64,000 nt of DNA from Capnocytophaga gingivalis ATCC 33624 (GCF_000174755.1 NZ_ACLQ01000021.1:1-64000), one strand, 5' to 3'. Shown: positions 11,501 through 20,914, counted from the first letter of the stretch. Program-made: numbers and translations. Notes: a model not told the origin generated them from the letters alone.

Positions 11501-12837
11501 AAGGTAGGAGCACGGTTCAGTAGTACAGGGTGTCCCTTGATCACATTCTCCAAGATATCCCATACTACAGGCTCTTTTTTATCAATAATACGCTTAGCTG
11601 ATTTCACAGTCTTGACGATACCACGCTCTATGAGCTTACGTATCACAAAAGGCTTGTAGAGCTCGGCAGCCATATTCTTAGGCAAACCACATTCGTAAAG
11701 TTTCATTTCAGGCCCTACAACAATTACCGAACGAGCAGAATAGTCCACACGCTTACCGAGCAAGTTCTGACGGAAGCGTCCTTGTTTCCCTTTGAGAGAG
11801 TCCGAAAGGGATTTCAGCGGGCGATTAGCATCAGTCTTCACAGCAGAAGATTTACGTGTATTATCGAAAAGTGAATCTACAGATTCCTGCAACATACGCT
11901 TTTCGTTGCGCAAGATCACATCTGGTGCTTTAATTTCGATCAATCGCTTAAGACGATTGTTACGTATAATCACTCGTCGGTATAAGTCATTAAGGTCAGA
12001 AGTTGCAAAACGACCTCCATCCAAAGGCACCAAAGGACGCAATTCAGGTGGAATTACAGGAATCACCTTCATAATCATCCATTCAGGCTTATTCTCACGA
12101 TTTTTCTGAGAATCACGGAAGGCCTCTACCACTTGCAATCTCTTGAGCGCCTCAGTCTTGCGCTGTTTAGAAGTCTCCGTATTAGCCTTGTGACGAAGGT
12201 CATAAGAGAGTGCATCAAGATCTAAGTCATGAAGCAAATCGAAGAGAGCTTCAGCCCCCATCTTTGCTATGAACTTATTAGGATCTGTATCTTCCAAATA
12301 TTGATTTTCTATTGGAAGAGACTCCATAATATCCAAATATTCTTCCTCGGTAAGGAAATCCATCTTTTCAATAGGATCTCCATCAATCGTTTTAGCTATC
12401 CCTGGCTGGATTACGATATAGCGTTCGTAATAGATAATCATATCCAACTTCTTGGAAGGCAGCCCAAGGAGATAACCAATTTTATTAGGAAGTGAACGGA
12501 AATACCAAATATGCGCTATAGGCACTACCAGATTGATATGCCCCACACGCTCTCTACGTACTTTTTTCTCAGTTACTTCCACTCCACAACGATCACACAC
12601 GATGCCTTTATAGCGGATACGCTTATACTTACCACAAGCACACTCATAGTCCTTCACTGGGCCGAAGATGCGCTCACAGAAGAGACCATCTCGCTCAGGC
12701 TTGTGGGTGCGGTAGTTGATGGTTTCAGGCTTAGCCACCTCTCCACGAGAAACGGCTAAGATACTCTCAGGTGAAGCCAATCCGATAGAGATTTTGTCAA
12801 ATCTCAAAGTTGCATTTTTCTCTTTTACTCTTGCCAT
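8554..12837 (-). CDS. rpoC: DNA-directed RNA polymerase subunit beta'
   Basis: This is the catalytic large subunit of RNA polymerase, 1,427 residues from the chosen start. The N-terminal zinc site is visible (C66, C68, C81, C84 in [10 protein letters not shown]...CDRC) and the magnesium-binding NADFDGDQ motif is at 475-482. The second zinc cluster, trigger loop region and long C-terminal domain follow in normal order. The open frame extends 10 codons further upstream (to 12867), but the family begins MAR.K.K, so ATG 12837 is preferred. There is no rpoB upstream: the 5' side is a 550-bp spacer and then a divergent peptidase gene. In most bacteria, including Bacteroidetes, rpoB directly precedes rpoC, so the isolation is unusual. 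Confidence 0.98.
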   Translation of the reverse strand: MARVKEKNATLRFDKISIGLASPESILAVSRGEVAKPETINYRTHKPERDGLFCERIFGPVKDYECACGKYKRIRYKGIVCDRCGVEVTEKKVRRERVGHINLVVPIAHIWYFRSLPNKIGYLLGLPSKKLDMIIYYERYIVIQPGIAKTIDGDPIEKMDFLTEEEYLDIMESLPIENQYLEDTDPNKFIAKMGAEALFDLLHDLDLDALSYDLRHKANTETSKQRKTEALKRLQVVEAFRDSQKNRENKPEWMIMKVIPVIPPELRPLVPLDGGRFATSDLNDLYRRVIIRNNRLKRLIEIKAPDVILRNEKRMLQESVDSLFDNTRKSSAVKTDANRPLKSLSDSLKGKQGRFRQNLLGKRVDYSARSVIVVGPEMKLYECGLPKNMAAELYKPFVIRKLIERGIVKTVKSAKRIIDKKEPVVWDILENVIKGHPVLLNRAPTLHRLGIQAFQPKLIEGKAIRLHPLVCTAFNADFDGDQMAVHLPLGPEAILEAQMLMLASNNILNPANGAPITVPSQDMVLGLYYITKMRKSTPEEPIAGEGSVFYSPEEVNIAYNERKVHLNASIKVRTKDLDENGNIVTKLIETTVGRVLFNEVVPIEAGYINTVLTKKSLRDIIGHVLKKTSIPRTAEFLDDIKSMGYKFAFQGGLSFSLGDIIIPQEKQAMIADANEQVQGIIGNYNMGLITNNERYNQVIDVWTSTNARLTDLAMKRISEDRQGFNSVYMMLDSGARGSKEQIRQLTGMRGLMAKPKKSTAGGGEIIENPILSNFKEGLSILEYFISTHGARKGLADTALKTADAGYLTRRLVDVSQDVIINTDDCGTLRGIEVHALKKNEEVIETLGERVLGRVALNDIVNPLNEEIIVLAGEEIREDAVDKINQAPIESIEVRSALTCEAKHGICAKCYGRNLSTGKMVQIGEAVGVVAAQSIGEPGTQLTLRTFHMGGTAGNISEENKIIAHFDGILEIDDLKTVKGEDYDGNPVEVVISRTSEVKILEPHTRMVLSTSNIPYGSFIFKKNGDTIQKGEVINQWDPYNAVIISEFSGQIVYENIEQGVTFQVEIDEQTGFQEKVISESRNKRLIPTLHIQDKSGNILRSYTLPLGAHIMVDDKEKIKEGKILVKIPRKSAKSGDITGGLPRVTELFEARNPSNPAIVAEIDGVVSFGKVKRGNREIFIESKTGEKRTYLVKLSSQVLVQENDYVRAGMPLSDGSVTPEDILRIKGPSAVQQYLVNEVQEVYRLQGVKINDKHFEVVVRQMMRKVEIQDPGDTLFLEEQMVHKDDFIEENDKLFGKKVVIDAGDSENLKAGQIVTMRQLRDENSLLKRQDKNLVAARDVIPATAIPVLQGITRASLQTKSFISAASFQETTKVLNEAAVQGKVDSLDGLKENVIVGHRIPAGTGMKRYENIIVGARKDLAKQNINL

Positions 12838-13021
12838 AGCACTTTTTAATAACAAAATTTGTCCCATTTGGAAAAATACACGAAAAGAGGAGGCTACACA
12901 ACCTCTTGATTATGTTGCCTTCTCTATCTTTGTTTTTCTATATAAATAAATGAAAAACAAGTACTTATATGTATCAAAAAAGTCAAAATAACTTCTCTTG
13001 AATACTTTCCCAAATTGGGAG

Positions 13022-13051
13022 CAAAGATACAAAAAAAATTTTACAATCCAA
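13022..13051 (-). promoter_or_regulatory. Promoter of rpoC
   Basis: On the minus strand TATCTTTG (13022-13029) is a perfect Bacteroidetes -7 element and TTG (13049-13051) lies 19 bp upstream. It gives rpoC its own start of transcription, consistent with the absence of rpoB. Confidence 0.7.
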
Positions 13052-13201
13052 TATTTTCTTTAATTATTTTTAGCCATTGTCAATTCCTCTTGTAAGTTAA
13101 TAACATTTTTGAAAAAAACAATGGAACTCGCTACATTACACATTAGTTCATGCAATAAAAAAATTATTATCCTTAAACCACTATTTATTTACAAAAAAAC
13201 G

Positions 13202-13209
13202 TATATTTG
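13202..13209 (+). promoter_or_regulatory. Candidate promoter -7 element of the peptidase gene
   Basis: TATATTTG matches TAnnTTTG and lies 180 bp before the start at 13390. No clear TTG is present at the right distance, so the assignment is weak. Confidence 0.4.
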
Positions 13210-13389
13210 TACTCGTAATCCACTGGAATAAAACTCTTTACACACATCTCATCCCGCAAAAATTAAAAACAGTAAAATACTATTTATTTTAGAATAATAC
13301 ACTAATATTAAAAATATTTACAATTTTAATAATCACTTTATACAGTTTTAGTACTAATTATTTAGATAACAATCATCAATACATATGCT

Positions 13390-15537
13390 ATGAAAAGAAT
13401 ACATCTTGCATTACCTTTGGTTGCTACATTCGCAGCAATCACTTCTTGTCACACTACAAAGGAGGAAAAAACGACCCCTTTCAATCAAGATCAGTTTCCT
13501 CCTGCTCCTGTAGCTGAGCGAATCTCTCAAACTTTTGAGAATTTCGGAGAAAAGCGTACCGACCCTTATTACTGGCTTAAGGACAAAACCAATCCTAAAG
13601 TCATAGAATACCTTAAAGCAGAAAATGCTTATACTGATACAGTAATGGCTTCTACCAAAAAACTGCAAGAGACCATCTATAATGAGATTCTCGGGCGTAT
13701 TAAGGAAGATGACCAAACTTATCCCACCTTTGACAATGGTTACTACTACTACAACCGTAGCGAAAAAGGGAAACAATATCTCACCTATTGCCGCCGAAAA
13801 GGATCCATGGAAGCCCCTGAAGAAGTCTTCTTTGATGTGAACCAAATGGCAGAAGGGAAAAATGCCTTCATCTTCGAGGGGTATTTCATCAGTCCAGATA
13901 ATCAGAAAGCTGCTTATCTGTATAATGAAACAGGCTCCTATGCGGAATATACCTTAAAAATCAGAGACCTTTCCACAGGTAGCGATATCAACTTCCGTGT
14001 GGAGGGAGTCGCTTCTGTAGCTTGGGCAAATGATAGTAAGACCCTCTTCTATAGTACGATTGATAAGTCCTTGCGCTCCCATCAGATCCATCGTCAAGTG
14101 TTGGACGCCCCTAACTCTGAGCTTCTTTACCAAGAGGATGATGCTCGTTTCTCTACTTATGTCTCTGCCGATAAGCTCAAAAGGCATATATGGGTTTTCA
14201 ATGAAAGTTCCTCTACCTCAGAGACACGTTATCTCTCTGCAGATAACCCTACCCAGCCGCTAAAAGTCTTCTTGCCTCGTACCCAAGGAGTGGAATATGC
14301 CGTATACCCACATAAGGATTACTTCTTCCTTCGTTATAAGGATGATAAGCACCTCAATGGAGAAATGTACAAACTACCTTTGGTAGGATATACTGACCGT
14401 ACTCTTTGGAAAGAGTTCCTTGCTCATGATCCCAACACACGTATTGAGGGAATTGATGTGCTGAAGGATTATGTAGTGGTATCCTTGCGCAAAAATGGGC
14501 TTACTCAGTTAGAAGCACTCCCTGTAGCAGGAGGTGAAAAACGCGTAGTCTCCTTCCCTGAACCAGTATATTCGGTCTCTTTGAAAGAAAATCCTATGTA
14601 TGACTCTGGTTCTTTCCGCTATTCATACACTTCATTGAACCGCCCTACTACCCTTTATGAATATGAGATAGCTGAAGGAAAAAGCAACAAACTCAAAGAA
14701 CAAGAAGTGCCCTCTGGTTTCAATCCTGACGATTATACTGTAGAACGACTATGGGCTACCGCCCCTGATGGCGTGAAAGTCCCTATGGCAGTAGTGTACA
14801 AAAAAGGTCTTAAGCGAGACGGATCCGCCCCTGCGCTCTTGTATTCCTATGGAAGCTATGGTAGTAACTCTAGAGTGTATTTCAGCACTTCCTACTATAG
14901 CCTTATTGACAGAGGTTTTGTCTTTGCTATTGCTCAGATACGTGGAGGTAGTGACTTAGGAGAACAATGGTACGAAGACGGAAAGCTCCTCCATAAGAAA
15001 AATACCTTTACCGACTTTATTGCCTGCAGTGAGTTGCTTATCAATGACAAGTATACTTCTGCTGACAAGTTAGCCATCGCAGGAGGATCTGCAGGAGGCT
15101 TGCTCATGGGAGCTGTAACCAATATGCGTCCTGACCTATACCATACCGTGGTAGCACAGGTGCCTTTCGTGGATGTGGTAACTACCATGCTGGACGATAC
15201 ACTCCCTCTTACCACAGGTGAATATGAGGAATGGGGAAATCCTAATGAGGAAGAATATTTCCGCTATATGCTTTCCTACTCCCCTTATGATAACATCAAA
15301 GCACAAAACTACCCTAATATGCTGGTAACGGGTGGACTTAATGACTCTCAAGTACTCTTCCATGAACCTGCTAAGTATGTAGCTAAGCTTCGCTCGCTTA
15401 AAACTGATAAGAATCTCTTGCTCCTGCACATGGACATGGATTCCGGACACGGAGGTGCCACAGGTCGCTATGGTAGAATTAAGGATACAGCCTTTGAATT
15501 CGCCTTTATCCTCAAGTGTATTGGAATAGAGAAATAA
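13390..15537 (+). CDS. S9 family oligopeptidase B-like lipoprotein
   Basis: A serine oligopeptidase of the prolyl oligopeptidase family, 715 residues, expected to cut short peptides. The lipobox ITSC places Cys20 as the lipidated residue, so it should be anchored in the cell envelope. A beta-propeller domain fills roughly 60-440. The alpha/beta-hydrolase domain carries GGSAGG with Ser567, Asp652 in GLNDSQ and His687 in SGHGG, in the order of the catalytic triad. The sequence around the active site (QIRGGSDLGEQWYEDGK) resembles protease II (PtrB), so trypsin-like cleavage after Arg/Lys is likely but inferred. It is a single-gene unit, divergent from rpoC and ended by the strong hairpin at 15568-15600. 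Confidence 0.92.
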   Translation: MKRIHLALPLVATFAAITSCHTTKEEKTTPFNQDQFPPAPVAERISQTFENFGEKRTDPYYWLKDKTNPKVIEYLKAENAYTDTVMASTKKLQETIYNEILGRIKEDDQTYPTFDNGYYYYNRSEKGKQYLTYCRRKGSMEAPEEVFFDVNQMAEGKNAFIFEGYFISPDNQKAAYLYNETGSYAEYTLKIRDLSTGSDINFRVEGVASVAWANDSKTLFYSTIDKSLRSHQIHRQVLDAPNSELLYQEDDARFSTYVSADKLKRHIWVFNESSSTSETRYLSADNPTQPLKVFLPRTQGVEYAVYPHKDYFFLRYKDDKHLNGEMYKLPLVGYTDRTLWKEFLAHDPNTRIEGIDVLKDYVVVSLRKNGLTQLEALPVAGGEKRVVSFPEPVYSVSLKENPMYDSGSFRYSYTSLNRPTTLYEYEIAEGKSNKLKEQEVPSGFNPDDYTVERLWATAPDGVKVPMAVVYKKGLKRDGSAPALLYSYGSYGSNSRVYFSTSYYSLIDRGFVFAIAQIRGGSDLGEQWYEDGKLLHKKNTFTDFIACSELLINDKYTSADKLAIAGGSAGGLLMGAVTNMRPDLYHTVVAQVPFVDVVTTMLDDTLPLTTGEYEEWGNPNEEEYFRYMLSYSPYDNIKAQNYPNMLVTGGLNDSQVLFHEPAKYVAKLRSLKTDKNLLLLHMDMDSGHGGATGRYGRIKDTAFEFAFILKCIGIEK

Positions 15538-15567
15538 AGTATAATAACTAACTATTTGTGACAAATA

Positions 15568-15600
15568 AAAGGGTTTTAGCTTTGCATGCTAAAACCCTTT
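15568..15600. terminator. Bidirectional terminator between the peptidase and the LRR operon
   Basis: AAAGGGTTTTAGC and its exact complement form a 13-bp stem with a 7-nt loop, flanked by A and T runs. It serves the convergent genes on both sides. Confidence 0.9.
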
Positions 15601-15619
15601 GTTGTAAAATATTCTTTAA

Positions 15620-16429
15620 TCATGGTTTAGGATAGATCTTATCAGAAAAGGCACTCCAATAATTAGCCCTTTTGTAACGTTCTACCGAAGAGGAGGGTAC
15701 ATATATCTTCTGTAGGGCTGTACTCCTGAAAGGGTTGTTCACCAAAACTGGAGGATTTACCGCAAGGATAGTCACTGTTTTTAGTTTGTTACAATACCAA
15801 AAAGCATCATACCCTATAGCAGTGAGGGTTGCTGGCAGAAAAACACTTTCCAATTCCATACATCCAGAGATTCCTACTGTTTGTATTTCAGTAAGTTCTG
15901 TATTTTCCAAATGGAGTACCTTGAAATAATTCCAACTGATCGCTCCAAAACCCAATTTGTTTACCTTATTGAAATAAATTTCTTCGAGTTTGGCAAAAGA
16001 GAAAGCACTGTCAGACAACAAACGTATATTAGGAAGAGTCACCTTCTTAAGATGGGCATTGAAAAAAGCCTTTTCTCCGAAATCCACCATAGCAGCCGTG
16101 TTGAATACAACTTCTCCACTAAGATCAGCCTCTTCAAAAGCAAAGGCTTCTATCTCCTTGAGATTGTCTGGAAAAGTAATGGATTGTAAGTGCTTATGTT
16201 CCTTGAAAGCACCTTCTCCTATAGTATTAACCTTTCTAAGTTCATTATCGGCTTGCATATCAAGAGAAGTGGTATTAGGATTTTTCCATTTTATAAGTGT
16301 ACGCCCATCCCCACTAAGATCATAATTCTCGGTGGAACGAATGGAGTTGGCTCTATTGTTATCTCCATCACCTTTGGAACACCCCATCAGCATGAAGAAT
16401 ATTGAGGTTAGTAATAAAAAGTTTTTCAT
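15620..16429 (-). CDS. BspA-type leucine-rich-repeat lipoprotein (copy 1)
   Basis: A 269-residue surface or periplasmic lipoprotein. MKNFLLLTSIFFMLMGC is a lipoprotein signal with Cys17. The body from about 65 on is made of LRR_5 (BspA/Treponema pallidum type) repeats, for example AFKEHKHLQSITFPDNLKEI and GCMELESVFLPATLTAIGYDAFWYC. It ends with a KIYVPSSSVERYK closing repeat. LRR_5 proteins are commonly host- or matrix-binding, but no ligand can be inferred. It is the last gene of a three-lipoprotein unit and is a close paralogue of the next gene, separated from it by 16 bp. Confidence 0.85.
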   Translation of the reverse strand: MKNFLLLTSIFFMLMGCSKGDGDNNRANSIRSTENYDLSGDGRTLIKWKNPNTTSLDMQADNELRKVNTIGEGAFKEHKHLQSITFPDNLKEIEAFAFEEADLSGEVVFNTAAMVDFGEKAFFNAHLKKVTLPNIRLLSDSAFSFAKLEEIYFNKVNKLGFGAISWNYFKVLHLENTELTEIQTVGISGCMELESVFLPATLTAIGYDAFWYCNKLKTVTILAVNPPVLVNNPFRSTALQKIYVPSSSVERYKRANYWSAFSDKIYPKP

Positions 16430-16445
16430 TTGACAAATACTTATG

Positions 16446-17270
16446 TTATGGAATCACCTGAATATAATCTGCAAACGCCTTCCAATAATAATCTCTTTTA
16501 TAAAGAGAAAGCAGCTCCTCTGGCTGACTGGGCACATAGATCTTTGGGAAGGTAACTTTGGAAATACCATAGAAAGGATCTCCCTCATAATAAGGAGGAT
16601 ACAGAGAAAGCATAGTAAAACTATCCAATGTCTTACAATTGGCAAAAGCTTTATCTCCTATAGGTTTTAGATTCATTGTTACTGAGAGTATAACCTTTTT
16701 CAGCTGGCTACAATTGGCAAAGGCCTCCTTCCCTATTCCTTCCACGTTTGCTTGAGTGAGGTCTACTTGTTCTAATACCTCACAGCCATAAAAAGCTCCG
16801 TCTCCTATAAGTTTCGTCTTGGCGAAAGTAACTTTTTTAAGTTGTTTGCAATCGGCAAAAATACGATTAGGGAGCGCTTTAGTATTAGGAAGCATAACCT
16901 CCCTAAGGTTAGACTGATAGAAGGTTTTCTCCCCAAAGACTACATTTGAATAAGAATAAAAGTGAAGTCCTTCACTCAGATCTGTCTGAGCAAAAGCCTC
17001 AGTGCCTATTTCTTTAAGATTATCAGAGAGAGTAATCCCTTTGAGATTCTTACAACCCTTGAAGGCTTCATCGGCAATGGTATTGATCTCTCGCAACTTG
17101 CTATCGGCTTGCATATCTATATAAGAGGAACTTTGATCTTTCCATTTTACAAGTGTGAGCCCATCATGGCTAAGCTGATAGTAGCTCGAAGGAATATCAC
17201 TATGTCCACTATCCTCCTTCTGACAACCCACTAAGAGTATAAACAAAAGAAATAAGAAGAGTTTTTTCAT
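16446..17270 (-). CDS. BspA-type leucine-rich-repeat lipoprotein (copy 2)
   Basis: A 274-residue lipoprotein with the signal MKKLFLFLLFILLVGC (Cys16). It matches its downstream neighbour at many positions: LTLVKWKDQ.S...DMQAD.KLREINTI.DEAFK and the KIYVPSQPEEL end. It keeps more complete LRR_5 units, such as AFANCSQLKKVILSVTMNLK and AFYGCEVLEQVDLTQ. The pair is best explained by tandem duplication. It lies 50 bp downstream of the 17321-18604 gene and is probably cotranscribed with it. Confidence 0.85.
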   Translation of the reverse strand: MKKLFLFLLFILLVGCQKEDSGHSDIPSSYYQLSHDGLTLVKWKDQSSSYIDMQADSKLREINTIADEAFKGCKNLKGITLSDNLKEIGTEAFAQTDLSEGLHFYSYSNVVFGEKTFYQSNLREVMLPNTKALPNRIFADCKQLKKVTFAKTKLIGDGAFYGCEVLEQVDLTQANVEGIGKEAFANCSQLKKVILSVTMNLKPIGDKAFANCKTLDSFTMLSLYPPYYEGDPFYGISKVTFPKIYVPSQPEELLSLYKRDYYWKAFADYIQVIP

Positions 17271-17320
17271 TATATTGACTTTAGAAGTTAAAAAAACAAA
17301 TCACAAGTGTGCTTCTTACA

Positions 17321-18604
17321 TTAGTGTATAGTAATCTCCTGTGCAAAAGACTCAGACAAGAGCCTAATCTGTGAGGAAAAGACAACCTTATAAGTACCTG
17401 CAGGCACACTATCATCAATGGTAAAAGTGGCAGTTGTATCTCTGTGAATAAAAGTATCTATAGTTGCTTTTACTTCTCCATCTTTGATCAGTAGCAAACT
17501 ACAATATCTATAATCACCATTGGTTCGTCCCACACTTGTATAAGTAAAATATTCCCCTGTGAGGGTTAGTGTGTCTCCTACCCTTAGAGAAGTCTGAGAA
17601 AGGGAGTGGATCAAAGGTGCATGAGCTACCTCTATTTCTATAGGTTCTTTCTGGCTATTGACAAAAGGAAGTACATACTCTTTTCCCTTCCCCTTGATAA
17701 CAAAATCAAAGTCCTTACCACCTATCAAAGGGGTAGAAGGCGTATCAAACATCAAAAAATGAACATTATAAGAACCAGTATAAGTTACTGCAAGAGGATA
17801 GTCCTGCCCATTCTTTCTCAAATAATAAGTATATTTGGCTAAATCCTCTTCCTTGGCATATATAACTGTATTAAATTTCTGCAAATGAGTAGTAGCTAAT
17901 ACAGTGACTGGATCTTCAAAACGATTGATATCCAACACCTTCAACACAGGAATACCATTCTCTAAGACAAAAAAGTCACTTGAGGCCTCTTCTTTGTCAA
18001 AAGTTGCCTTAAGACGATATTCACCATTCTTGTAAGAGGCAGGCAAAACTACATCTACCCTTCTCTCCTTCTTATCTATCTTCTGTACTTTCAACTCATA
18101 AGAGATAGAAAAATCTTTTCGGTTGACCAATTGTACCTTGATTTGCTCCTTTTTTACAGGTAAGGTATTGGTATTGAAAGAAACTACCTCTCCCCCTTGC
18201 TTGTCTTTGGCAAATCCTTGAGGAATAGGTTCTATAGCTATAGGCACCTGTGGTTGCTCAGTTTTCTCAACTGTCACCACTACTTTATAGGTCTTAGTGG
18301 TCTTGTCCTGAGCTGTTACGGTATAGCTTACTGGTTTTGTAAAATCCTGTGCTACCCCTGTATTAGGACTAAGTGTTGCTCCTTTGGAAATTGTAATTGT
18401 AGGGCTAAGCGCCTCCACTGGAGTATCTTCAGGTAAAGAAACTGTAATATCTGTTCCTTTGATAAGAGCCGTATAGGGCTTATCTTCCAGAGTAAAGACA
18501 AACGAAAGAATATCCTTTTCTGTATTCAGTGGAAGTGATTCAGAATCGTCCTTCTTGCATCCTATAGCCAGAAGCAAGAGGCATAAAGCATAAATTTTTT
18601 TCAT
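17321..18604 (-). CDS. Lipoprotein with DUF5018-like and IPT/TIG domains
   Basis: A 427-residue envelope lipoprotein with signal MKKIYALCLLLLAIGC (Cys16). Residues 30-115 resemble the DUF5018 module of Bacteroidetes lipoproteins: ILSFVF, then SPTITISKGATLSPNTG and YTVTAQDKTTKTYKVVV. A C-terminal TIG/IPT-like Ig fold is suggested by HSLSQTSLRVGDTLTLTGEYF near residue 335. It is the first gene of the unit and has a good promoter 33 bp upstream. The role is unknown; linkage to the two LRR lipoproteins suggests a joint surface function. Confidence 0.75.
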   Translation of the reverse strand: MKKIYALCLLLLAIGCKKDDSESLPLNTEKDILSFVFTLEDKPYTALIKGTDITVSLPEDTPVEALSPTITISKGATLSPNTGVAQDFTKPVSYTVTAQDKTTKTYKVVVTVEKTEQPQVPIAIEPIPQGFAKDKQGGEVVSFNTNTLPVKKEQIKVQLVNRKDFSISYELKVQKIDKKERRVDVVLPASYKNGEYRLKATFDKEEASSDFFVLENGIPVLKVLDINRFEDPVTVLATTHLQKFNTVIYAKEEDLAKYTYYLRKNGQDYPLAVTYTGSYNVHFLMFDTPSTPLIGGKDFDFVIKGKGKEYVLPFVNSQKEPIEIEVAHAPLIHSLSQTSLRVGDTLTLTGEYFTYTSVGRTNGDYRYCSLLLIKDGEVKATIDTFIHRDTTATFTIDDSVPAGTYKVVFSSQIRLLSESFAQEITIH

Positions 18605-18636
18605 TACAAAAGCTTTTAAAGTGTTTTATCTGAAGG

Positions 18637-18665
18637 CAAAGGTAATAAATAATCATCTACAACAA
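18637..18665 (-). promoter_or_regulatory. Promoter of the three-lipoprotein operon
   Basis: On the minus strand TACCTTTG (18637-18644) and TTG (18663-18665) are separated by 18 bp. The leader to 18604 is short, about 25 nt. Confidence 0.65.
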
Positions 18666-18718
18666 AGCAAAAATATATAATTTAACACCGTCAATTCCTC
18701 CCCTCTTCCAAAAAACAC

Positions 18719-18757
18719 AAGAGGAGCTCCTCCAGAAGTCTCTGGAGTTCTCCTCTT
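18719..18757 (-). terminator. Terminator after the barstar-like gene
   Basis: The arms AAGAGGAG and CTCCTCTT enclose a second short CCAGA/TCTGG stem. On the minus strand the hairpin is followed by GTGTTTTTT. It lies 24 bp after the gene's stop. Confidence 0.8.
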
Positions 18758-18780
18758 ATGGTTTTCTCTTAAGAAGTACC

Positions 18781-19104
18781 TTAATATTCGAATGACACTT
18801 TTTTATCAGGATTGCCTGTCCAATACGCTTTGTAAAGATTCAGACTATCGACGATTTGCCCATACAAGGCCTCGTTGTTCTGGCGGACATCGTCCAAATG
18901 GTAGAACTTAGCCAATACCTGCTTTTGTTCTATCCATTCCAAAGACTGCATGCAGTCATCCAAGCCATCCAAAGTATAACCAAAATAGTCGGGCAAGGAA
19001 AAGGTTTCCTTCATCTTGTTCAAGAAAGCACGCTCGCTGCGAACATTTCTCAAATCAATATGAATTTCCATGGCATTTTTTCTAAGATATGCATATGTAC
19101 TCAT
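18781..19104 (-). CDS. Barstar-family protein
   Basis: A 107-residue protein (96 if it starts at Met12, codon at 19071, which fits the family better: MEIHIDLRNV). The pattern IDLRNVRSERAFLNKMKETFSLPDYFGYTLDGLDDCM is that of barstar, the intracellular inhibitor of barnase-type ribonucleases; the Y.G.NLD-like turn is visible as YFGYTLDGLDD. No ribonuclease gene is next to it, so it could be an orphan immunity protein or a domesticated regulator. It starts just after the acyl-CoA carboxylase stop and is probably cotranscribed with it. Confidence 0.8.
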   Translation of the reverse strand: MSTYAYLRKNAMEIHIDLRNVRSERAFLNKMKETFSLPDYFGYTLDGLDDCMQSLEWIEQKQVLAKFYHLDDVRQNNEALYGQIVDSLNLYKAYWTGNPDKKVSFEY

Positions 19105-19145
19105 ACTATTAGTAAATATTTAAAATAGTGTTTTTACTTATGAAA

Positions 19146-20774
19146 CTATACTTGGAGCACTCCCATATTAAATGCTTTTTTAAGAGGGGCTCCATTGGCA
19201 GCCTCAATTCCCATAGATATCCATTGTCGAGTATCCAAGGGATCTATGATTGCATCCACCCAGAGATGGGCTGCAGCATAGTAAGGAGAGGTCTGCTCAT
19301 CATATTTTTTTTGAATATTCTCTAATAGTTCTTGCTCCCTTTCTGGAGAGAGTGTCTCTCCTTTGCGCTTAAGGGTAGCCGTCTCTATCTGCAAGAGCAC
19401 TTTAGCTGCCTGCACACCGCCCATCACAGCCAAATTGGCCGAAGGATAAGCGACAATAAGACGAGGGTCATAGGCCTTACCACACATGGCATAGTTGCCT
19501 GCTCCGTAAGAATTGCCTACAATAATAGTAAACTTAGGGACAACCGAATTGGCCACAGCATTGACCAGTTTTGCTCCATCCTTGATAATTCCTCCGTGCT
19601 CGGACTTGCTCCCTACCATGAATCCTGTAACATCCTGAAGGAACACCAGGGGTATTTTCTTTTGGTTACAGTTGGCTATAAAGCGTGTTGCCTTGTCCGC
19701 ACTATCGGAATAGATGACACCTCCTACCTGCATTTCTCCTTTTTTGGTTTTAACTACCTTGCGTTGGTTAGCGACAATTCCCACCGCCCAACCATCGATA
19801 CGAGCATAGCCTGTGAGAATGGTTTGTCCATATCCCTCCTTGTATTCCTCCCATTCGGAATCATCAACTAAGCGGAGGATAATCTCCTTCATATCATAGG
19901 GTTGTGTCCTACTCTGGGGGAGTATACCATATATATCAGCAGGATTGAGCTTAGGCTTAACACTCTTTATTCTACTAAAGCCTGCCTTGGAGCTCTCCCC
20001 TATCTTATCCACTAAGTTTTTAATTACCTCAAGAGCATCTTGGTCATTCTCACATTGATAATCCGTCACACCACTGATCTGGCAATGGGTAGTAGCTCCT
20101 CCTAAGGTCTCATTATCAATATCCTCACCTATTGCAGCTTTCACCAAGTAGCTCCCTGCAAGGAAGATACTCCCTGTTTTGTTGACAATCAAGGCCTCGT
20201 CGCTCATAATAGGCAAGTAAGCTCCTCCTGCCACACAACTCCCCATGACAGCAGCTATTTGCACGATCCCCTCGCTACTCATCTGAGCATTGTTACGGAA
20301 GATACGCCCAAAATGCTCCTTATCGGGAAACACCTCATCCTGAAGTGGTAGGAACACCCCAGCACTATCTACCAAGTAGATAATAGGCAAGCGGTTTTCC
20401 ATAGCAATCTCCTGAGCACGAAGGTTCTTTTTACAAGTCATCGGAAACCAAGCGCCAGCCTTGACTGTAGCATCATTAGCCACGACAATCACCTGATGAC
20501 CACGCACATAACCTATCTCCACCACCACTCCTGCAGAAGGGCAGCCCCCATATTCTTTATACATACCTTCTCCAGCAAAAGCCCCTATCTCCACGCGAGG
20601 CTTGTCCTTGTCCAACAGATAGTCAATGCGCTCACGAGCTGAGAGCTTTCCCTGACTGTGAAGCTTCTCGAGGGCTTTCTCTCCCCCTCCAAGTTTTATC
20701 TGTTCCCATCGCTGACGCACCTGATCTCGCGCCAACTTGTTATAGTCCTCGTTCTTATTAAAAGCTAAATCCAT
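19146..20774 (-). CDS. Acyl-CoA carboxylase carboxyltransferase (beta) subunit
   Basis: The enzyme moves a carboxyl group from carboxybiotin to an acyl-CoA, such as propionyl- or methylcrotonyl-CoA. At 542 residues it has the normal length of the family. The two crotonase-like halves are visible: GGCPSAGVVVEIGYV, AGAWFPMTCKKNLRAQEIA and GSCVAGGAYLP in the N-terminal half; QDVTGFMVG and GNSYGAGNYAMCGKAYDP in the C-terminal half. The start at 20774 (MDLAFNKNED) is chosen because the -7 promoter element lies at 20793-20800, inside the longer open frame. No biotin carboxylase or biotin carrier subunit is adjacent, so the substrate cannot be fixed from context. Confidence 0.93.
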   Translation of the reverse strand: MDLAFNKNEDYNKLARDQVRQRWEQIKLGGGEKALEKLHSQGKLSARERIDYLLDKDKPRVEIGAFAGEGMYKEYGGCPSAGVVVEIGYVRGHQVIVVANDATVKAGAWFPMTCKKNLRAQEIAMENRLPIIYLVDSAGVFLPLQDEVFPDKEHFGRIFRNNAQMSSEGIVQIAAVMGSCVAGGAYLPIMSDEALIVNKTGSIFLAGSYLVKAAIGEDIDNETLGGATTHCQISGVTDYQCENDQDALEVIKNLVDKIGESSKAGFSRIKSVKPKLNPADIYGILPQSRTQPYDMKEIILRLVDDSEWEEYKEGYGQTILTGYARIDGWAVGIVANQRKVVKTKKGEMQVGGVIYSDSADKATRFIANCNQKKIPLVFLQDVTGFMVGSKSEHGGIIKDGAKLVNAVANSVVPKFTIIVGNSYGAGNYAMCGKAYDPRLIVAYPSANLAVMGGVQAAKVLLQIETATLKRKGETLSPEREQELLENIQKKYDEQTSPYYAAAHLWVDAIIDPLDTRQWISMGIEAANGAPLKKAFNMGVLQV

Positions 20775-20792
20775 GTTGGATATTTGACGTTG

Positions 20793-20822
20793 CAAAGTTA
20801 AGAATTTTTATTATTTCCACAA
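20793..20822 (-). promoter_or_regulatory. Promoter of the acyl-CoA carboxylase gene
   Basis: On the minus strand TAACTTTG (20793-20800) and TTG (20820-20822) are 19 bp apart. It sits about 20 bp before the preferred start and rules out the upstream Met. Confidence 0.75.
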
Positions 20823-20856
20823 GTTTTTATGTGACTTTTTTTGTTAAAAAATACTT

Positions 20857-20885
20857 ATAATTGTTATATTTCATATAACAATTAT
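20857..20885 (-). terminator. Terminator of the DUF2271 gene
   Basis: A perfect 12-bp stem, ATAATTGTTATA with its complement and a 5-nt loop, is followed on the minus strand by AAGTATTTTTT. Confidence 0.65.
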
Positions 20886-20914
20886 TGGTTTTCAAGTATT
20901 TGCATGAATAAAAG

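Larger units (their letters stand above)
12838..13389. other. Divergent intergenic region with the rpoC leader and promoters
   Basis: No gene is seen in these 552 bases. The half next to rpoC would be a leader of about 180 nt. It holds two hairpins on the minus strand: a 7-9 bp stem (GTTTTTC/GAAAAAC, about 12930-12960) and an AAGAGG/CCTCTT stem followed by TTTTC (about 12884-12906), which has the look of a weak terminator or attenuator. The other half is very AT-rich and contains the likely promoter of the peptidase gene. No fragment of rpoB is recognisable. Confidence 0.6.

Noticed and set aside
12884-12906. Full intrinsic terminator in the rpoC leader
   Set aside because: The stem is only 6 bp with a long loop and four T, too weak to call; it is mentioned only as a possible attenuator.
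18605-18780. Small gene or tRNA in the spacer
   Set aside because: The spacer is explained by a promoter on one side and a terminator on the other; no cloverleaf or coding frame was found.
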